In this document: one piece after another, positions 21,325 through 30,055 of the stretch
Numbering within the stretch: position 1 is the stretch's first letter
How the letters are laid out: every line of letters starts with the position of its first letter
DNA from: Nocardioides seonyuensis
GTDB lineage: Bacteria; Actinomycetota; Actinomycetes; Propionibacteriales; Nocardioidaceae
NCBI RefSeq assembly: GCF_004683965.1
Contig: NZ_CP038436.1
Location: forward strand, 3,596,001 to 3,660,000
Length of the DNA stretch: 64,000 nucleotides
Reading direction: 5' to 3'
Made by a program: the position numbers and the translations under genes
The notes under the pieces: generated by a model
Told to the model about the DNA's origin: nothing
Databases searched by the model: none
Seen by the model: only the letters and a program-made list of their open reading frames with translations

Positions 21325-22341
21325 ATGGCCCCGATGATCCGAGCTGCGAGCCTGCGTGGCTTCGCACCGCTGGTCGTCGATCTGGGCGGTGACCCCGAGG
21401 AGTTCCTGAGGCGCTTCGGCATACCGCCGGGGGTCCTCGAGTCCGACGACGGGCTGATCCCCATCACCGAGCACGACCGCATGCTCGACGCCGTCGCAGC
21501 CGAGCTCAGGTGTCCGGACCTCGGCCTGCGGCTGGCTGCCTCGCAGGACCTCACCATCCTCGGCCCGCTCGCGCTCGCCATCGAGGCCTCCTCGACCGTG
21601 GCCGAGGCGGTCGAGTGCGCCTCCCGCTACCTGTTCGTGCACAGCCCGGCGCTGAGCGTCGGGGTGGACGTCGACCCCCGAGGTGCCCGGGGGGTCGTCG
21701 CGCTCACCTATCGCAAGGACCTCCACGAGTCGCCGTACTCCCCCCAGGCGACTGAGCTCGGGCTGGGCCTCTTCCACCATGCCGCCGAGAGGATGCTGGG
21801 CGGCCTGACCGGCCTGAGGTCGGTGGAGATCCCGCACGAGCCCCTCTCCCCCGTCGACCGCTACACGCAGTTCTTCGGGGCGGACGTGAGGTTCGGTGCG
21901 CCCGTGGGCGCCCTGCGGGTCGAGCGAGCGGTCCTCGACGCCCAGTTCGACGGCGCCGACGAGGTCATCCGGGCGCTGGCGCTGGACCACCTCGCCCGCC
22001 ACTACCCGGAGCCCACCACGCGCATGGCGGTGCAGGTGCGGCGCGCCCTCGTCCAGGGACTGGGGGTGGTCTCGCCGTCGCTGGAGCACGTCGCCCGCCT
22101 CCACTCGATCCACCCGCGCACCCTGCAGCGCCGACTGGCGGCCGAGAGCACCACGTTCGAGCAGGTCCTCGACGACGTGCGCCGGGACGCCGCCCGTCGC
22201 TACCTGACGACGACCGCGCTCCCGCTCACCCAGGTCGCTGCCCTGGTCGGTTTCGGCGAGCAGTCCACGCTCAGCCATGCAGTGCGGCGCTGGTTCGGGA
22301 TGAACCCACGCGAGCTGCGCGCCCAGTCGTCCCAGAGGTGA
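21325..22341 (+). CDS. AraC family transcriptional regulator
   Basis: A 338-residue regulator: an N-terminal arabinose-binding-like (OruR/ArgR-type) domain to about residue 200 and a C-terminal double helix-turn-helix (SPSLEHVARLHSIHPRTLQR ... LTQVAALVGFGEQSTLSHA). I use the ATG at 21325 (MAPMIRAASLRG). It sits divergent from the UvrA-like gene and 62 bases upstream of the metallo-beta-lactamase-fold/SDR pair on the same strand, which it may control. Regulators of this subgroup often govern catabolic genes; the effector is unknown. Confidence 0.9.
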   Translation: MAPMIRAASLRGFAPLVVDLGGDPEEFLRRFGIPPGVLESDDGLIPITEHDRMLDAVAAELRCPDLGLRLAASQDLTILGPLALAIEASSTVAEAVECASRYLFVHSPALSVGVDVDPRGARGVVALTYRKDLHESPYSPQATELGLGLFHHAAERMLGGLTGLRSVEIPHEPLSPVDRYTQFFGADVRFGAPVGALRVERAVLDAQFDGADEVIRALALDHLARHYPEPTTRMAVQVRRALVQGLGVVSPSLEHVARLHSIHPRTLQRRLAAESTTFEQVLDDVRRDAARRYLTTTALPLTQVAALVGFGEQSTLSHAVRRWFGMNPRELRAQSSQR

Positions 22342-22403
22342 GCAGGGCCGAATCTGTCGTCTCGGAACAAGTTTCGTGGTTCGTGACGCTCCACGCTGGT
22401 CGG

Positions 22404-23534
22404 ATGGCGATCCAGACCCCCACTTCCGTGCTGTCCGACATCGGCGCGCGGTCCATCCCTGAGTTCGATGGCGTCCACGACGTCTGGCCACGAGGCGAGC
22501 GCCTGCAGGCGGTCCGTGAGGCAGCGGCCGCCTACAAGATCCGCTTCAAGTCACAAGGGCAGGTCCGCGCGGTCAAGTCCGTCGACATCGCGGCGGCCCC
22601 CTACCCGGTGAACTACGCCTTCCACGACGCCGTGAGCGTTCCCACCCTTCCGCTGATCTCGATGATCAACCGGATGATCGTGGTGCAGTACGACGACTGG
22701 AACGGCGTGCCCCGCACGCTGGTCTTCGAGCCGACCGTTCCGGACGGCTCGGCGGAGGCGCCGTTCTACCGCAACCTCCAGTCGCTCATGGAGAAGATCC
22801 CCGGCAGCAAGATCCTCGAGAAGGCGATCCTGCGCTACTACAACGAGCCGGGCGACGTGCTCGAGAAGCTCGGACTGGCGCCGGACGACATCGACTTCTG
22901 CACCTTCGACCACCTCCACGTGCAGGACCCGCGGATGATCCTGGGGTCGACCGAGGTGGTGCCCGGCGAGAGCACGGCACGTCAACCGCTCTTCGGGGAC
23001 GCGAAGATGCTGGTGCACTCGCGCGAGCTGGCCACGCTGCAGTCGCTGCACCCGATGCAGTGGGCGTGGTACGTCGACGGGGGCCTGGGCGGCGTCGACC
23101 CCGACAAGCTCGTCACCTTCGACGGCGACATCGAGCTGGGTCCGGGCATCGCGCTGCTGTGGACCCCCGGACACACCGACGGCAACCACTCGCTGGTGAT
23201 GAACACCCCGGACGGCGTCTGGGTGTCCTCGGAGAACGGCATCTCGCTGGACAACTGGCAGCCGGAGCTGTCGAAGATCCCCGGCGTGCGCAAGTACCAC
23301 GAGCAGCTCGGGCGAGAGATCTGCCCCAACGCCAACACCCTCGAGGACTCCCTCGACCAGTACGACTCCATGATCAAGGAGAAGGTCCTGGCAGACCCCT
23401 GCAAGGACGACCCGCGCTGGCTCCAGATCCTCCCCTCCACCGAGCTCGCGCCGTGGAAGCGCTTCTGGCCCGTCGTGCCGACCTACCTCCACGGGGGCAT
23501 CGAGTACGGCGTCATCCGGGCAGGCCTGCGATGA
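22404..23534 (+). CDS. Metallo-beta-lactamase-fold protein
   Basis: A 376-residue protein with metallo-beta-lactamase-fold landmarks: a TFDHLHVQDPR block where HxHxDH is expected (here HLH with the Asp shifted by one), and WTPGHTDGNHSL as the third metal motif. It may be a hydrolase with an altered metal site. I start at the ATG at 22404 (MAIQTPTS); a GTG at 22338 overlapping the araC stop is an alternative adding 22 residues. The stop overlaps the next start as ATGA, so the two genes are co-translated. Substrate unknown. Confidence 0.65.
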   Translation: MAIQTPTSVLSDIGARSIPEFDGVHDVWPRGERLQAVREAAAAYKIRFKSQGQVRAVKSVDIAAAPYPVNYAFHDAVSVPTLPLISMINRMIVVQYDDWNGVPRTLVFEPTVPDGSAEAPFYRNLQSLMEKIPGSKILEKAILRYYNEPGDVLEKLGLAPDDIDFCTFDHLHVQDPRMILGSTEVVPGESTARQPLFGDAKMLVHSRELATLQSLHPMQWAWYVDGGLGGVDPDKLVTFDGDIELGPGIALLWTPGHTDGNHSLVMNTPDGVWVSSENGISLDNWQPELSKIPGVRKYHEQLGREICPNANTLEDSLDQYDSMIKEKVLADPCKDDPRWLQILPSTELAPWKRFWPVVPTYLHGGIEYGVIRAGLR

Positions 23535-24358
23535 CGGCCCCGGGAGGTGCCGTCGTCACCGGAGCGGGACGCGGCCTCGGCAAGGAGATCGCCCGGCTCC
23601 TGGTGCAGCGCGGACACATGGTCCTCGTCACCGACGTCGACGAGGCCGGCGCGCGAGCAGCCGCCGAGGAGCTCGGCGAGCGCGCCGTGCCGCGGGTCGT
23701 GGACGTGCGCGACCTCTACCAGGTCGAGGACGCCCGGGACGAGATCGTCGAACTGGCCGGGCGCCTCGACGTCTGGGTCAACAACGCCGGGGTGCTGGTC
23801 ACCGGGCCGGCCTGGGAGCAGGACGAGAGCACGTGGCGGCTGATGCTCGAGGTGAACGCCCTCGGCACCATCCACGGCACGGTCGCGGCTCTCGAGGCGA
23901 TGCGCCGGCAGCGGGGTGGGCACGTCGTCAACGTGGTGTCGCTGGCCGGGCTCAGCGCGGTCGCCGGCGAAGCGGTCTACGCCGCCTCCAAGCACGCCGC
24001 CATCGGGTTCAGCCTCAGCACCGCGGCTGACCTGCGAGCGGCCGGGGAGAAGGGCATCGACATCTCCTGCATCTGTCCCGACGGGATCTGGACCCCGATG
24101 CTCCACGACAAGCTCGACGACCCGGCGTCGGCCCTGTCCTTCTCCGGCAAGCTCCTCCAACCACGAGAGGTCGTCGAGGCGGTGGCCAAGGTCCTGGACA
24201 AGCCGCGGCTCGTGACGGCCGTTCCGGGGTGGCGGGGAGCCCTCGCACGACTCGGCGACGTCGTGCCCTCCTTCGGGCTCGCGGCCATTCCCCTGGTGAT
24301 CGCCCAGGGACGTCGCACCCAGAAGCGGCTCCTCGCCCGAGGGGGCCCGCAGGCCTAG
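23531..24358 (+). CDS. Short-chain dehydrogenase/reductase
   Basis: A 275-residue SDR enzyme with the NAD(P)-binding TGAGRGLG at residues 10-17, NNAGVL at about 83, the catalytic Ser in VVSLAGLSA and YAASKHA supplying Tyr and Lys. An Asp in LVTDVDEAG after the second strand suggests NAD preference. It is translationally coupled (ATGA) to the metallo-beta-lactamase-fold gene, so both probably act on one substrate under the AraC-type regulator. The substrate is not deducible. Confidence 0.9.
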   Translation: MTAPGGAVVTGAGRGLGKEIARLLVQRGHMVLVTDVDEAGARAAAEELGERAVPRVVDVRDLYQVEDARDEIVELAGRLDVWVNNAGVLVTGPAWEQDESTWRLMLEVNALGTIHGTVAALEAMRRQRGGHVVNVVSLAGLSAVAGEAVYAASKHAAIGFSLSTAADLRAAGEKGIDISCICPDGIWTPMLHDKLDDPASALSFSGKLLQPREVVEAVAKVLDKPRLVTAVPGWRGALARLGDVVPSFGLAAIPLVIAQGRRTQKRLLARGGPQA

Positions 24359-24472
24359 TCCGAGCGGGCCATCTTTTACCCCCGACGGGTTACTTCACAA
24401 GTGATCGCGTCACAGCGCCGCGTGTTGCGTGTCACCTTGGTGATCTGACATTCAAGCACCTGGAGAAGCACC

Positions 24473-24604
24473 ATGTGGGACACCGTCGAAGCCAAGGGCA
24501 CGCACCTCTCGCACGACATGCCTTGCCCCGAGTGTTCGCACTCGGCGCACAGCTACCTGCCGTGCTCGGACACCTGCACCTGCGCTCGCAGCCTCGTCAG
24601 CTGA
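24473..24604 (+). CDS. Small Cys/His-rich protein (43 residues)
   Basis: A 43-codon frame with a good ribosome-binding site (GGAGAAG, 5 bases before the ATG). The product starts MWDTVEAKGTHLSHDMPCPE and has five cysteines (CPEC, then CSDTCTC) plus four histidines, suggesting a tiny metal-binding (zinc-ribbon-like) protein. Upstream is a TTGCGT / GACATT promoter-like pair and a TCACCTTGGTGA palindrome (about 24434-24445). Its last codons overlap the stop of the convergent glycosylase gene by 8 bases. I know no function. Confidence 0.6.
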   Translation: MWDTVEAKGTHLSHDMPCPECSHSAHSYLPCSDTCTCARSLVS

Positions 24605-25691
24605 CGACCTCGAGGCCCAGCCACCCGCCGAGGCGGGAGATCGCGACAGCAACCTCTTCCCTGGTCTCCGTGCTCCACTCGCCGTCCTCGTGCACCGCGT
24701 CGACGAGCAGGACACCCGACTCGCGCACTGCCGTGGCGTCGACCTTGCCCACCAGCCTGTCGCCGCTCAGGATCGGCATCGCCCAGTAGCCCCATCGCCT
24801 CTTGGCCGCCGGCTTGTACATCTCCAGCTGGTAGTCGAACTCGAAGAGCTCCTGCATCCGCTTGCGGTCGAAGACCAGCCGGTCCAGCGGGGAGAGCAGG
24901 GTCGTGCGCCCGTCGAAGTCACGCTCCAGCAGGGTCGGGTCCACCCGCCACCTCCCCCTGACGCCCTCCACGACCGCTTCCTCCCCGACGTCGCGAACGT
25001 CGTAGGGCTCGTGCCAGTTCTCCAGGGCGCGGGGCCGGGCGATCCCCAGCGCCCTCAGGCGGCGCTCGGCCATGGTGCGGTGCGCTTCCGGCCCCGCTAC
25101 CGCAGCATCACCGGGATGGATGCGGGAGGAGAGATCCCAGGTGCGCTCCTTGCCCTTCCGTCCGGCGACTGCGACCTCGCCCCGGGCCTCCATGCACTCC
25201 AGGAGCTTCATGACGCTCTTGTGGTGCGTCCACCCCGACGAGCGCCAGGGCACCTCACAGGTGTCGGGAAGGGCCCGGGCAGGGAGCGGCGCCTCTGCGC
25301 GCAGGGTTGCGAGGATCTCCTGCCGGCAGCCGTCGTTCGCAGCGACCCACTCGGCGATCTCCACCTGCCACTGGCGGAGGGGAGGCACACCCGGCCAGGC
25401 GTCCATGTCCGCCTGCAGGAGCGCGATGTCCTCTGCCGGTCGCAGCATCGACTGGTGCTCCAGGACGGCACCGTCGCCGATGAGCGCGTCCACGCCTCCC
25501 TCCTCGTAGGCCGCGCCCATGCGCGACCACAGCACCAGGTCCGCGTGCGGGGCGACGACTGTCGTCAGGTCGACCTGGAGGAACCCGAGGTGTCGTACGA
25601 CGTCCAGGGCACTGGCCGGGCACGGGACAGCCAGCAGCTGCGCCTGCACCGCCATCCGTCGGGCCTCGGTGCGCGAGAGCCGATGGACCAC
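24597..25691 (-). CDS. AlkX/YcaQ-type winged-helix DNA glycosylase
   Basis: A 364-residue protein of the HTH_42 (AlkZ/AlkX) superfamily: tandem winged helices and a C-terminal beta-barrel-like region. GFLQVDLTTV at residues 35-44 carries the Q-x-D motif of the AlkX/YcaQ subgroup, which in E. coli unhooks DNA interstrand crosslinks, rather than the Q-x-Q motif of AlkZ. Other family blocks are RMGAAYEEGG, EHQSMLRPAED, LLSPLDRLVFDRKR and RRWGYWAMPIL. The GTG at 25689-25691 lies 4 bases after the PhoD stop with GGAGG at 9 bases. Activity on DNA is inferred from the family. Confidence 0.82.
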   Translation of the reverse strand: MVHRLSRTEARRMAVQAQLLAVPCPASALDVVRHLGFLQVDLTTVVAPHADLVLWSRMGAAYEEGGVDALIGDGAVLEHQSMLRPAEDIALLQADMDAWPGVPPLRQWQVEIAEWVAANDGCRQEILATLRAEAPLPARALPDTCEVPWRSSGWTHHKSVMKLLECMEARGEVAVAGRKGKERTWDLSSRIHPGDAAVAGPEAHRTMAERRLRALGIARPRALENWHEPYDVRDVGEEAVVEGVRGRWRVDPTLLERDFDGRTTLLSPLDRLVFDRKRMQELFEFDYQLEMYKPAAKRRWGYWAMPILSGDRLVGKVDATAVRESGVLLVDAVHEDGEWSTETREEVAVAISRLGGWLGLEVVS

Positions 25692-25695
25692 CCGA

Positions 25696-27426
25696 TCACG
25701 CCTCCAGCTCGTAGTCGGCCACCTTGCGGAGCCGGGGACGCTCGTGGTCGCCATCGACCACCACGCCACTGAGCCACCACATGCGCAGGCCCCGCCCGCG
25801 CAGCTCGAGGGTGGCGACGTTGTTGTCGAACCACGGACCACGCCGGTAGCGCCACGTCAACGGTGAGTCGGGCACCTTGGTGGAGAGCGACGCGAGTCGG
25901 CCGACAGGTCCCGCGACGCCGTACGACAGCACCGCCGTCGCGAAGCGCATCCTGGGCGACAGCGGGTTGCGGATGGGCGAGCAGACGGCCTGGACCAACC
26001 TCGACCTCAGTGGCGGCAACGCCGAGCCCCGGCTCGGCCGGGCCTCGCTGACGTAGCTGTGGTGGACGTCGCCGGACAGGAACGTCACGCTTGAGGGTGC
26101 GGGACCGCGAGCGCCGGAGGCCACCTCGGTGACCATCTTGCCGACCGCGTGGAAGGTGTCCTGGAACGCGGCCCAGTGCTCGAGGTCCACGGCCTGACGG
26201 AGCTTCTCCCCCGCTGCCGCCGCGTGTCCCCCCCACGCGCCTCCTGCCACGGCCTCGCCGAAGGCCTCCAGGTGGTGGAGCCCCCGTGCCAGCATGAACG
26301 GCAGCGACGTGCCGATCAGCAGGTGCTCGAACCCGCCCTCCAGCTGGCTGTTGACCCAGTCGAGCTCGGTCTGGTCGAGCAGTGCACGCCGGTCGGGACC
26401 CAGGTCCCGGGCAGCACGCGAGTCGATCACCACGAGGCGCGCCTGGGTGTCGAAGTCACGGCAGTAGCTCCACCGATAGGTCTCCGGGTGCTGGTCGACA
26501 CGGTCGGCGAACCGGTCGAGGACCTCGCTGAGGTCGAGCTCCTCCGGTCCCTCGTGGGCCACCACCCGCTGCCAGATCTCGTCCTCGGCCCGCTCTGCAG
26601 CCGAGAGGTTGCCCAGGTGCTGGTAGACCCAGTAGGACGCCAGGCCGGCGACGATCCGGCCGTGCCACCACGGGGTCTGCTCCATCTGCTGGCGCCACGT
26701 CCACGAGGTGTTCCAGTCGTCGCGGACGTCGTGGTCGTCGAAGATCATCGCGGTCGGGACGGTGGAGAGCAGCCAGCGGTTGATGGGGTCGGTCCAGGCC
26801 AGGCGGTAGAGGTGGGCGTACTCCTCGTAGTCCTTCAGCTCAGGCCCGGGGGGCTGCTCGATGTCGCGGCGAGAGGCGATGAACTCGCGCATCTCGTCGG
26901 TGGTCTCGTCGGCGTAGACCTGGTCGCCCAGGAAGACGACCAGGTCGGGCCACCGGGGCTCTTCGACGTCGTCGTCCCCCACCGAGTCCGGATGTGGAGC
27001 CGCCTTCCCGGCCATGCGCAACGCATAGGAGCGCAAGGCGTCGACCCCGTGCGAGGCGTGGCCGTCGGCGTCGTGCGCCACCGACGTGCGGCAGGAGCCG
27101 AAGGCCAGCCGCAGGGGCTTGCCCGGACGCAGCGTGGGGATGCGCGACTGCGGCAGCTCGGAGCCGGCGGGCGGCCAGGCCACCACCCCGTCGACGACCA
27201 CCTCGTAGCGGTGATGCGTGCCGGGAGCGAGGTTGCCGACCTCGATGAGGGCGTAGTGGTGTCCGTGCACGGCGAACGTGCGCGCGCGCTCGGAGATGCC
27301 GAACGCCCGGATCTCCACCTCCGCAGCGTCCTTCGTCTCGACCCAGATGGTGGCCGAGGTCGAGTCGACGTGCCGGAGCAGCGGACCCACCAGCAGCGGC
27401 CCCTCGTCGCCTGCCAGCGTGGTCAT
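25696..27426 (-). CDS. PhoD-like phosphodiesterase/alkaline phosphatase
   Basis: A 576-residue PhoD-family metallophosphatase. Visible elements: an N-terminal Ig-like domain (PLLVGPLLRHVDSTSATIWV), then LAFGSCRTS, VVFLGDQVYADE, FDDHDVRDDWN, LVVIDSRAARDLG and SGDVHHSY, which carry the metal ligands. No signal peptide or Tat motif is seen, so unlike secreted PhoD it is probably cytoplasmic. The ATG overlaps the alcohol dehydrogenase stop (ATGA) and the stop is 4 bases from the glycosylase start, giving a three-gene operon of unrelated enzymes. Confidence 0.88.
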   Translation of the reverse strand: MTTLAGDEGPLLVGPLLRHVDSTSATIWVETKDAAEVEIRAFGISERARTFAVHGHHYALIEVGNLAPGTHHRYEVVVDGVVAWPPAGSELPQSRIPTLRPGKPLRLAFGSCRTSVAHDADGHASHGVDALRSYALRMAGKAAPHPDSVGDDDVEEPRWPDLVVFLGDQVYADETTDEMREFIASRRDIEQPPGPELKDYEEYAHLYRLAWTDPINRWLLSTVPTAMIFDDHDVRDDWNTSWTWRQQMEQTPWWHGRIVAGLASYWVYQHLGNLSAAERAEDEIWQRVVAHEGPEELDLSEVLDRFADRVDQHPETYRWSYCRDFDTQARLVVIDSRAARDLGPDRRALLDQTELDWVNSQLEGGFEHLLIGTSLPFMLARGLHHLEAFGEAVAGGAWGGHAAAAGEKLRQAVDLEHWAAFQDTFHAVGKMVTEVASGARGPAPSSVTFLSGDVHHSYVSEARPSRGSALPPLRSRLVQAVCSPIRNPLSPRMRFATAVLSYGVAGPVGRLASLSTKVPDSPLTWRYRRGPWFDNNVATLELRGRGLRMWWLSGVVVDGDHERPRLRKVADYELEA

Positions 27427-28439
27427 GGTTGCAGCAGCACCTTCACGGCACGGCGCTCGTCCATCGCGCGGTAGCCCTCGGCGGCCTGCTCCATCGGCAG
27501 GGTCAGGTCGAAGACCGGGCCCGGGTCGAGGGACCCGGAGAGCACGCGCTCGAGGAGGTCGGGCAGGTACTTCCGCACCGGAGCCACGCCGCCGCGGAGC
27601 CCGACGTTCTTTGCGAACATCCGGCCCACCGGCAGCTCCACGCCGTGCGGCACGCCGACGAAGCCGACGGTCGCGCCGGGGCGAGCGACCGAGAACGCCA
27701 GACGCATCGAGTCGTCGGTGCCTACGCACTCGAGCACGGCATCGGCCCCCACTCCCCCGGTCAGCTCCTTCACCAGCGCAGCACCCTCCTTGCCGCGCTC
27801 GGCGATCACGTCGGTGGCACCGAACTGGCGGGCGATGGCCTGGCGCGACTCGTGGCGCGACATGGCCACCACGCGCTCGGCCCCCAGCTGTACGGCGGCG
27901 AGCACGCCGCAGAGCCCGACCGCACCGTCGCCGACCACGACCACGGTGCTCCCCGACCGGACACCTGCGCTGATCGCGGCGTGCCAACCTGTCGGCATCA
28001 CGTCGGAGAGCGCGAGCAGCGACGGGATCAAGGGCGGGTCGGGGGTCGCCCCGGTGCCGACGAGGGTCCCGTCAGCCTGGACGACCCGGGCAAGCTCGCC
28101 CTGCCCGCTGGCGGTGAAGCCGCCGTTGACGCAGGCCGACTGCACACCCGCTCGGCAGTGCACGCACGTGTTGTCGCTGTGGCAGAACGGCACGATCACG
28201 AAGTCGCCGGGGGCCACGGACGTCACCTCCGAGCCGACCTCCTCCACGACCCCGACGCACTCGTGGCCGATGGTGTCGCCCGCGGTGACGTCGTTGAAGC
28301 CCCGGTAGGGCCACAGGTCGGATCCGCAGATGCAGCCCGCCGAGACGCGCACGACGGCATCGGTCGGCTCCTCGATGCGGGGATCGGCCACTTCCTCGAA
28401 GCGGATGTCACCAGGGGCGTGAATGGTCGTGGCTCGCAT
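27423..28439 (-). CDS. Zinc-dependent alcohol dehydrogenase family protein
   Basis: A 338-residue medium-chain dehydrogenase. Catalytic zinc ligands are in CICGSD and GHECVGVVEEVG; a structural-zinc-like cysteine set lies in CHSDNTCVHCRAGVQSAC; the cofactor site is VVVVGDGAVGLCGV. I chose the ATG at 28437-28439 (MRATTIHAPG), ignoring a 9-residue upstream extension. It is the promoter-proximal gene of the ADH-phoD-glycosylase operon and divergent from the HTH-MurA gene. The 18-bp palindrome between them (28493-28510) could affect both. Substrate unknown. Confidence 0.9.
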   Translation of the reverse strand: MRATTIHAPGDIRFEEVADPRIEEPTDAVVRVSAGCICGSDLWPYRGFNDVTAGDTIGHECVGVVEEVGSEVTSVAPGDFVIVPFCHSDNTCVHCRAGVQSACVNGGFTASGQGELARVVQADGTLVGTGATPDPPLIPSLLALSDVMPTGWHAAISAGVRSGSTVVVVGDGAVGLCGVLAAVQLGAERVVAMSRHESRQAIARQFGATDVIAERGKEGAALVKELTGGVGADAVLECVGTDDSMRLAFSVARPGATVGFVGVPHGVELPVGRMFAKNVGLRGGVAPVRKYLPDLLERVLSGSLDPGPVFDLTLPMEQAAEGYRAMDERRAVKVLLQP

Positions 28440-28492
28440 GGCGCGATCCTGCCACGCGGCCGCCACGCGCGCCCGAGCGGTCGATGTTGTCC

Positions 28493-28510
28493 TATCTCAT
28501 ATCTGAGATA
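28493..28510. promoter_or_regulatory. 18-bp palindromic operator upstream of the HTH-MurA fusion gene
   Basis: TATCTCATATCTGAGATA is a perfect 7-4-7 inverted repeat ending 10 bases before the ATG at 28521 and 53 bases from the divergent dehydrogenase start. It is A+T-rich in a G+C-rich region and overlaps the likely -10 region, so a bound protein would block transcription. The gene's own N-terminal XRE domain is the natural candidate binder (inference). Confidence 0.65.
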
Positions 28511-28520
28511 CCGTCGTCGC

Positions 28521-30044
28521 ATGAGTGACTACAAGGGCCGGATCGGCAACCTGATCCGCGACGCGCGCAAGCACCGCGGCCTGACCCAGAGTCAGCTGGC
28601 CGAGCTCCTCGGCACCAGCCAGAGTGCGATCAACCGGATCGAGAAGGGGCACCAGAACCTCTCCCTCGAGATGCTCGCCCGGATCGGCTCTGCGCTCGAC
28701 TCCGAGATCGTGGCGCTGGGCGCCGGACCCACGCACCTGAGGGTCAACGGCCCCACCACGCTCTCGGGCTCCATCGAGGTCAAGACCTCCAAGAACGCCG
28801 GTGTCGCCCTGCTGTGCGCCTCGCTGCTCAACCGCGGACGGACCACCCTGCGCAAGGTCGCCCGCATCGAGGAGGTCAACCGCCTGCTTGAGGTCCTGAC
28901 GTCACTCGGTGTCCAGACCCGCTGGCTCAACGACCAGAACGACCTCGAGATCATCCCGCCGGCCGACCTGGACCTCGCCCACATCAACGAGGAGGCCGCG
29001 CGCCGTACCCGCTCGGTGATCATGTTCCTGGGGCCGCTGCTGCACCGCAGCGACAGCTTCGAGCTTCCCTACGCGGGTGGCTGCAACCTGGGCACGCGCA
29101 CCATCGAGCCACACATGTCCGCGCTGCGTCCGTTCGGGCTCGAGGTGAAGGCCACCGACGGCGCCTACCACGCCAGCGTCAACAGGGCCGTCGAGCCGGG
29201 GCGTCCGATCGTGCTCACCGAGCGCGGCGACTCCGTGACCGAGAACGCCCTGATGGCCGCCGCCCTGCACACGGGCACCACCGTCATCCGCAACGCATCG
29301 TCGAACTACATGGTCCAGGACCTGTGCTTCTACCTGCAGAAGCTGGGCGTCCGCGTGGACGGCATCGGCACGACGACGCTCTCCGTCACCGGGGTGGCTT
29401 CGATCGACGTCGATGTCGACTACGCGCCGTCGGAGGACCCGATCGAGGCGATGTCGCTGCTGGCGGCCGCCATCGTCACCAAGTCCTCCATCACCATCAC
29501 GCGCGTGCCGATCGAGTTCCTCGAGCTGGAGCTGGCGATCCTCGAGGAGATGGGCTTCCGCTACGAGCGCTCCGAGGAGTACCGAGCACTCAACGGCGAG
29601 ACCCGGCTGGTGGACCTCACGACCCACCCGTCCGAGCTGCACGCCCCGCTCGACAAGATCCATCCGATGCCGTTCCCCGGGCTCAACATCGACAACCTCC
29701 CCTTCTTCGCCGTGATCGCCGCCGTGGCGGAGGGGCAGACGCTGCTGCACGACTGGGTCTACGAGAACCGTGCCATCTACCTCACCGAGCTCAACAAGCT
29801 CGGAGCCCAGGTCAAGCTGCTCGACCCGCACCGCGTGATGATCGAGGGGCCGACCCGCTTCTCCGGTGCCGAGGTCGTCTGTCCCCCTGCGCTGCGTCCG
29901 GCCGTGGTGATCCTGCTGGCGATGCTGGCGTCGAAGGGCACCTCGGTGCTGCGCTCGACCTACGTCATCCACCGCGGCTACGAGGACCTCGCGGAGCGGC
30001 TGAACCAGCTGGGTGCGAGCATCGAGACCTTCCGCGACATCTAG
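28521..30044 (+). CDS. XRE helix-turn-helix fused to a MurA-like enolpyruvyl transferase
   Basis: A 507-residue fusion. Residues 6-60 form an XRE/Cro-type helix-turn-helix (RGLTQSQLAELLGTSQSAIN). Residues about 72-507 match UDP-N-acetylglucosamine 1-carboxyvinyltransferase: KTSKNAGVALL at 88-98 (substrate Lys-Asn), and AGGCNLGTRTIEPH with Cys188 at the place of catalytic Cys115 of E. coli MurA. MurA makes the first committed peptidoglycan precursor from PEP and UDP-GlcNAc. Whether this copy is an active second MurA or a UDP-sugar-sensing regulator is open. A palindrome just upstream suggests autoregulation. The longer open frame upstream is antisense to the dehydrogenase gene. Confidence 0.87.
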   Translation: MSDYKGRIGNLIRDARKHRGLTQSQLAELLGTSQSAINRIEKGHQNLSLEMLARIGSALDSEIVALGAGPTHLRVNGPTTLSGSIEVKTSKNAGVALLCASLLNRGRTTLRKVARIEEVNRLLEVLTSLGVQTRWLNDQNDLEIIPPADLDLAHINEEAARRTRSVIMFLGPLLHRSDSFELPYAGGCNLGTRTIEPHMSALRPFGLEVKATDGAYHASVNRAVEPGRPIVLTERGDSVTENALMAAALHTGTTVIRNASSNYMVQDLCFYLQKLGVRVDGIGTTTLSVTGVASIDVDVDYAPSEDPIEAMSLLAAAIVTKSSITITRVPIEFLELELAILEEMGFRYERSEEYRALNGETRLVDLTTHPSELHAPLDKIHPMPFPGLNIDNLPFFAVIAAVAEGQTLLHDWVYENRAIYLTELNKLGAQVKLLDPHRVMIEGPTRFSGAEVVCPPALRPAVVILLAMLASKGTSVLRSTYVIHRGYEDLAERLNQLGASIETFRDI

Positions 30045-30055
30045 GGAAGACCGCT

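Noticed and set aside
27429-28520. N-terminal extension of the HTH-MurA protein to 871 residues
   Set aside because: The extra 364 codons are antisense to the alcohol dehydrogenase gene and cross the palindromic operator; the ATG at 28521 fits the XRE family.
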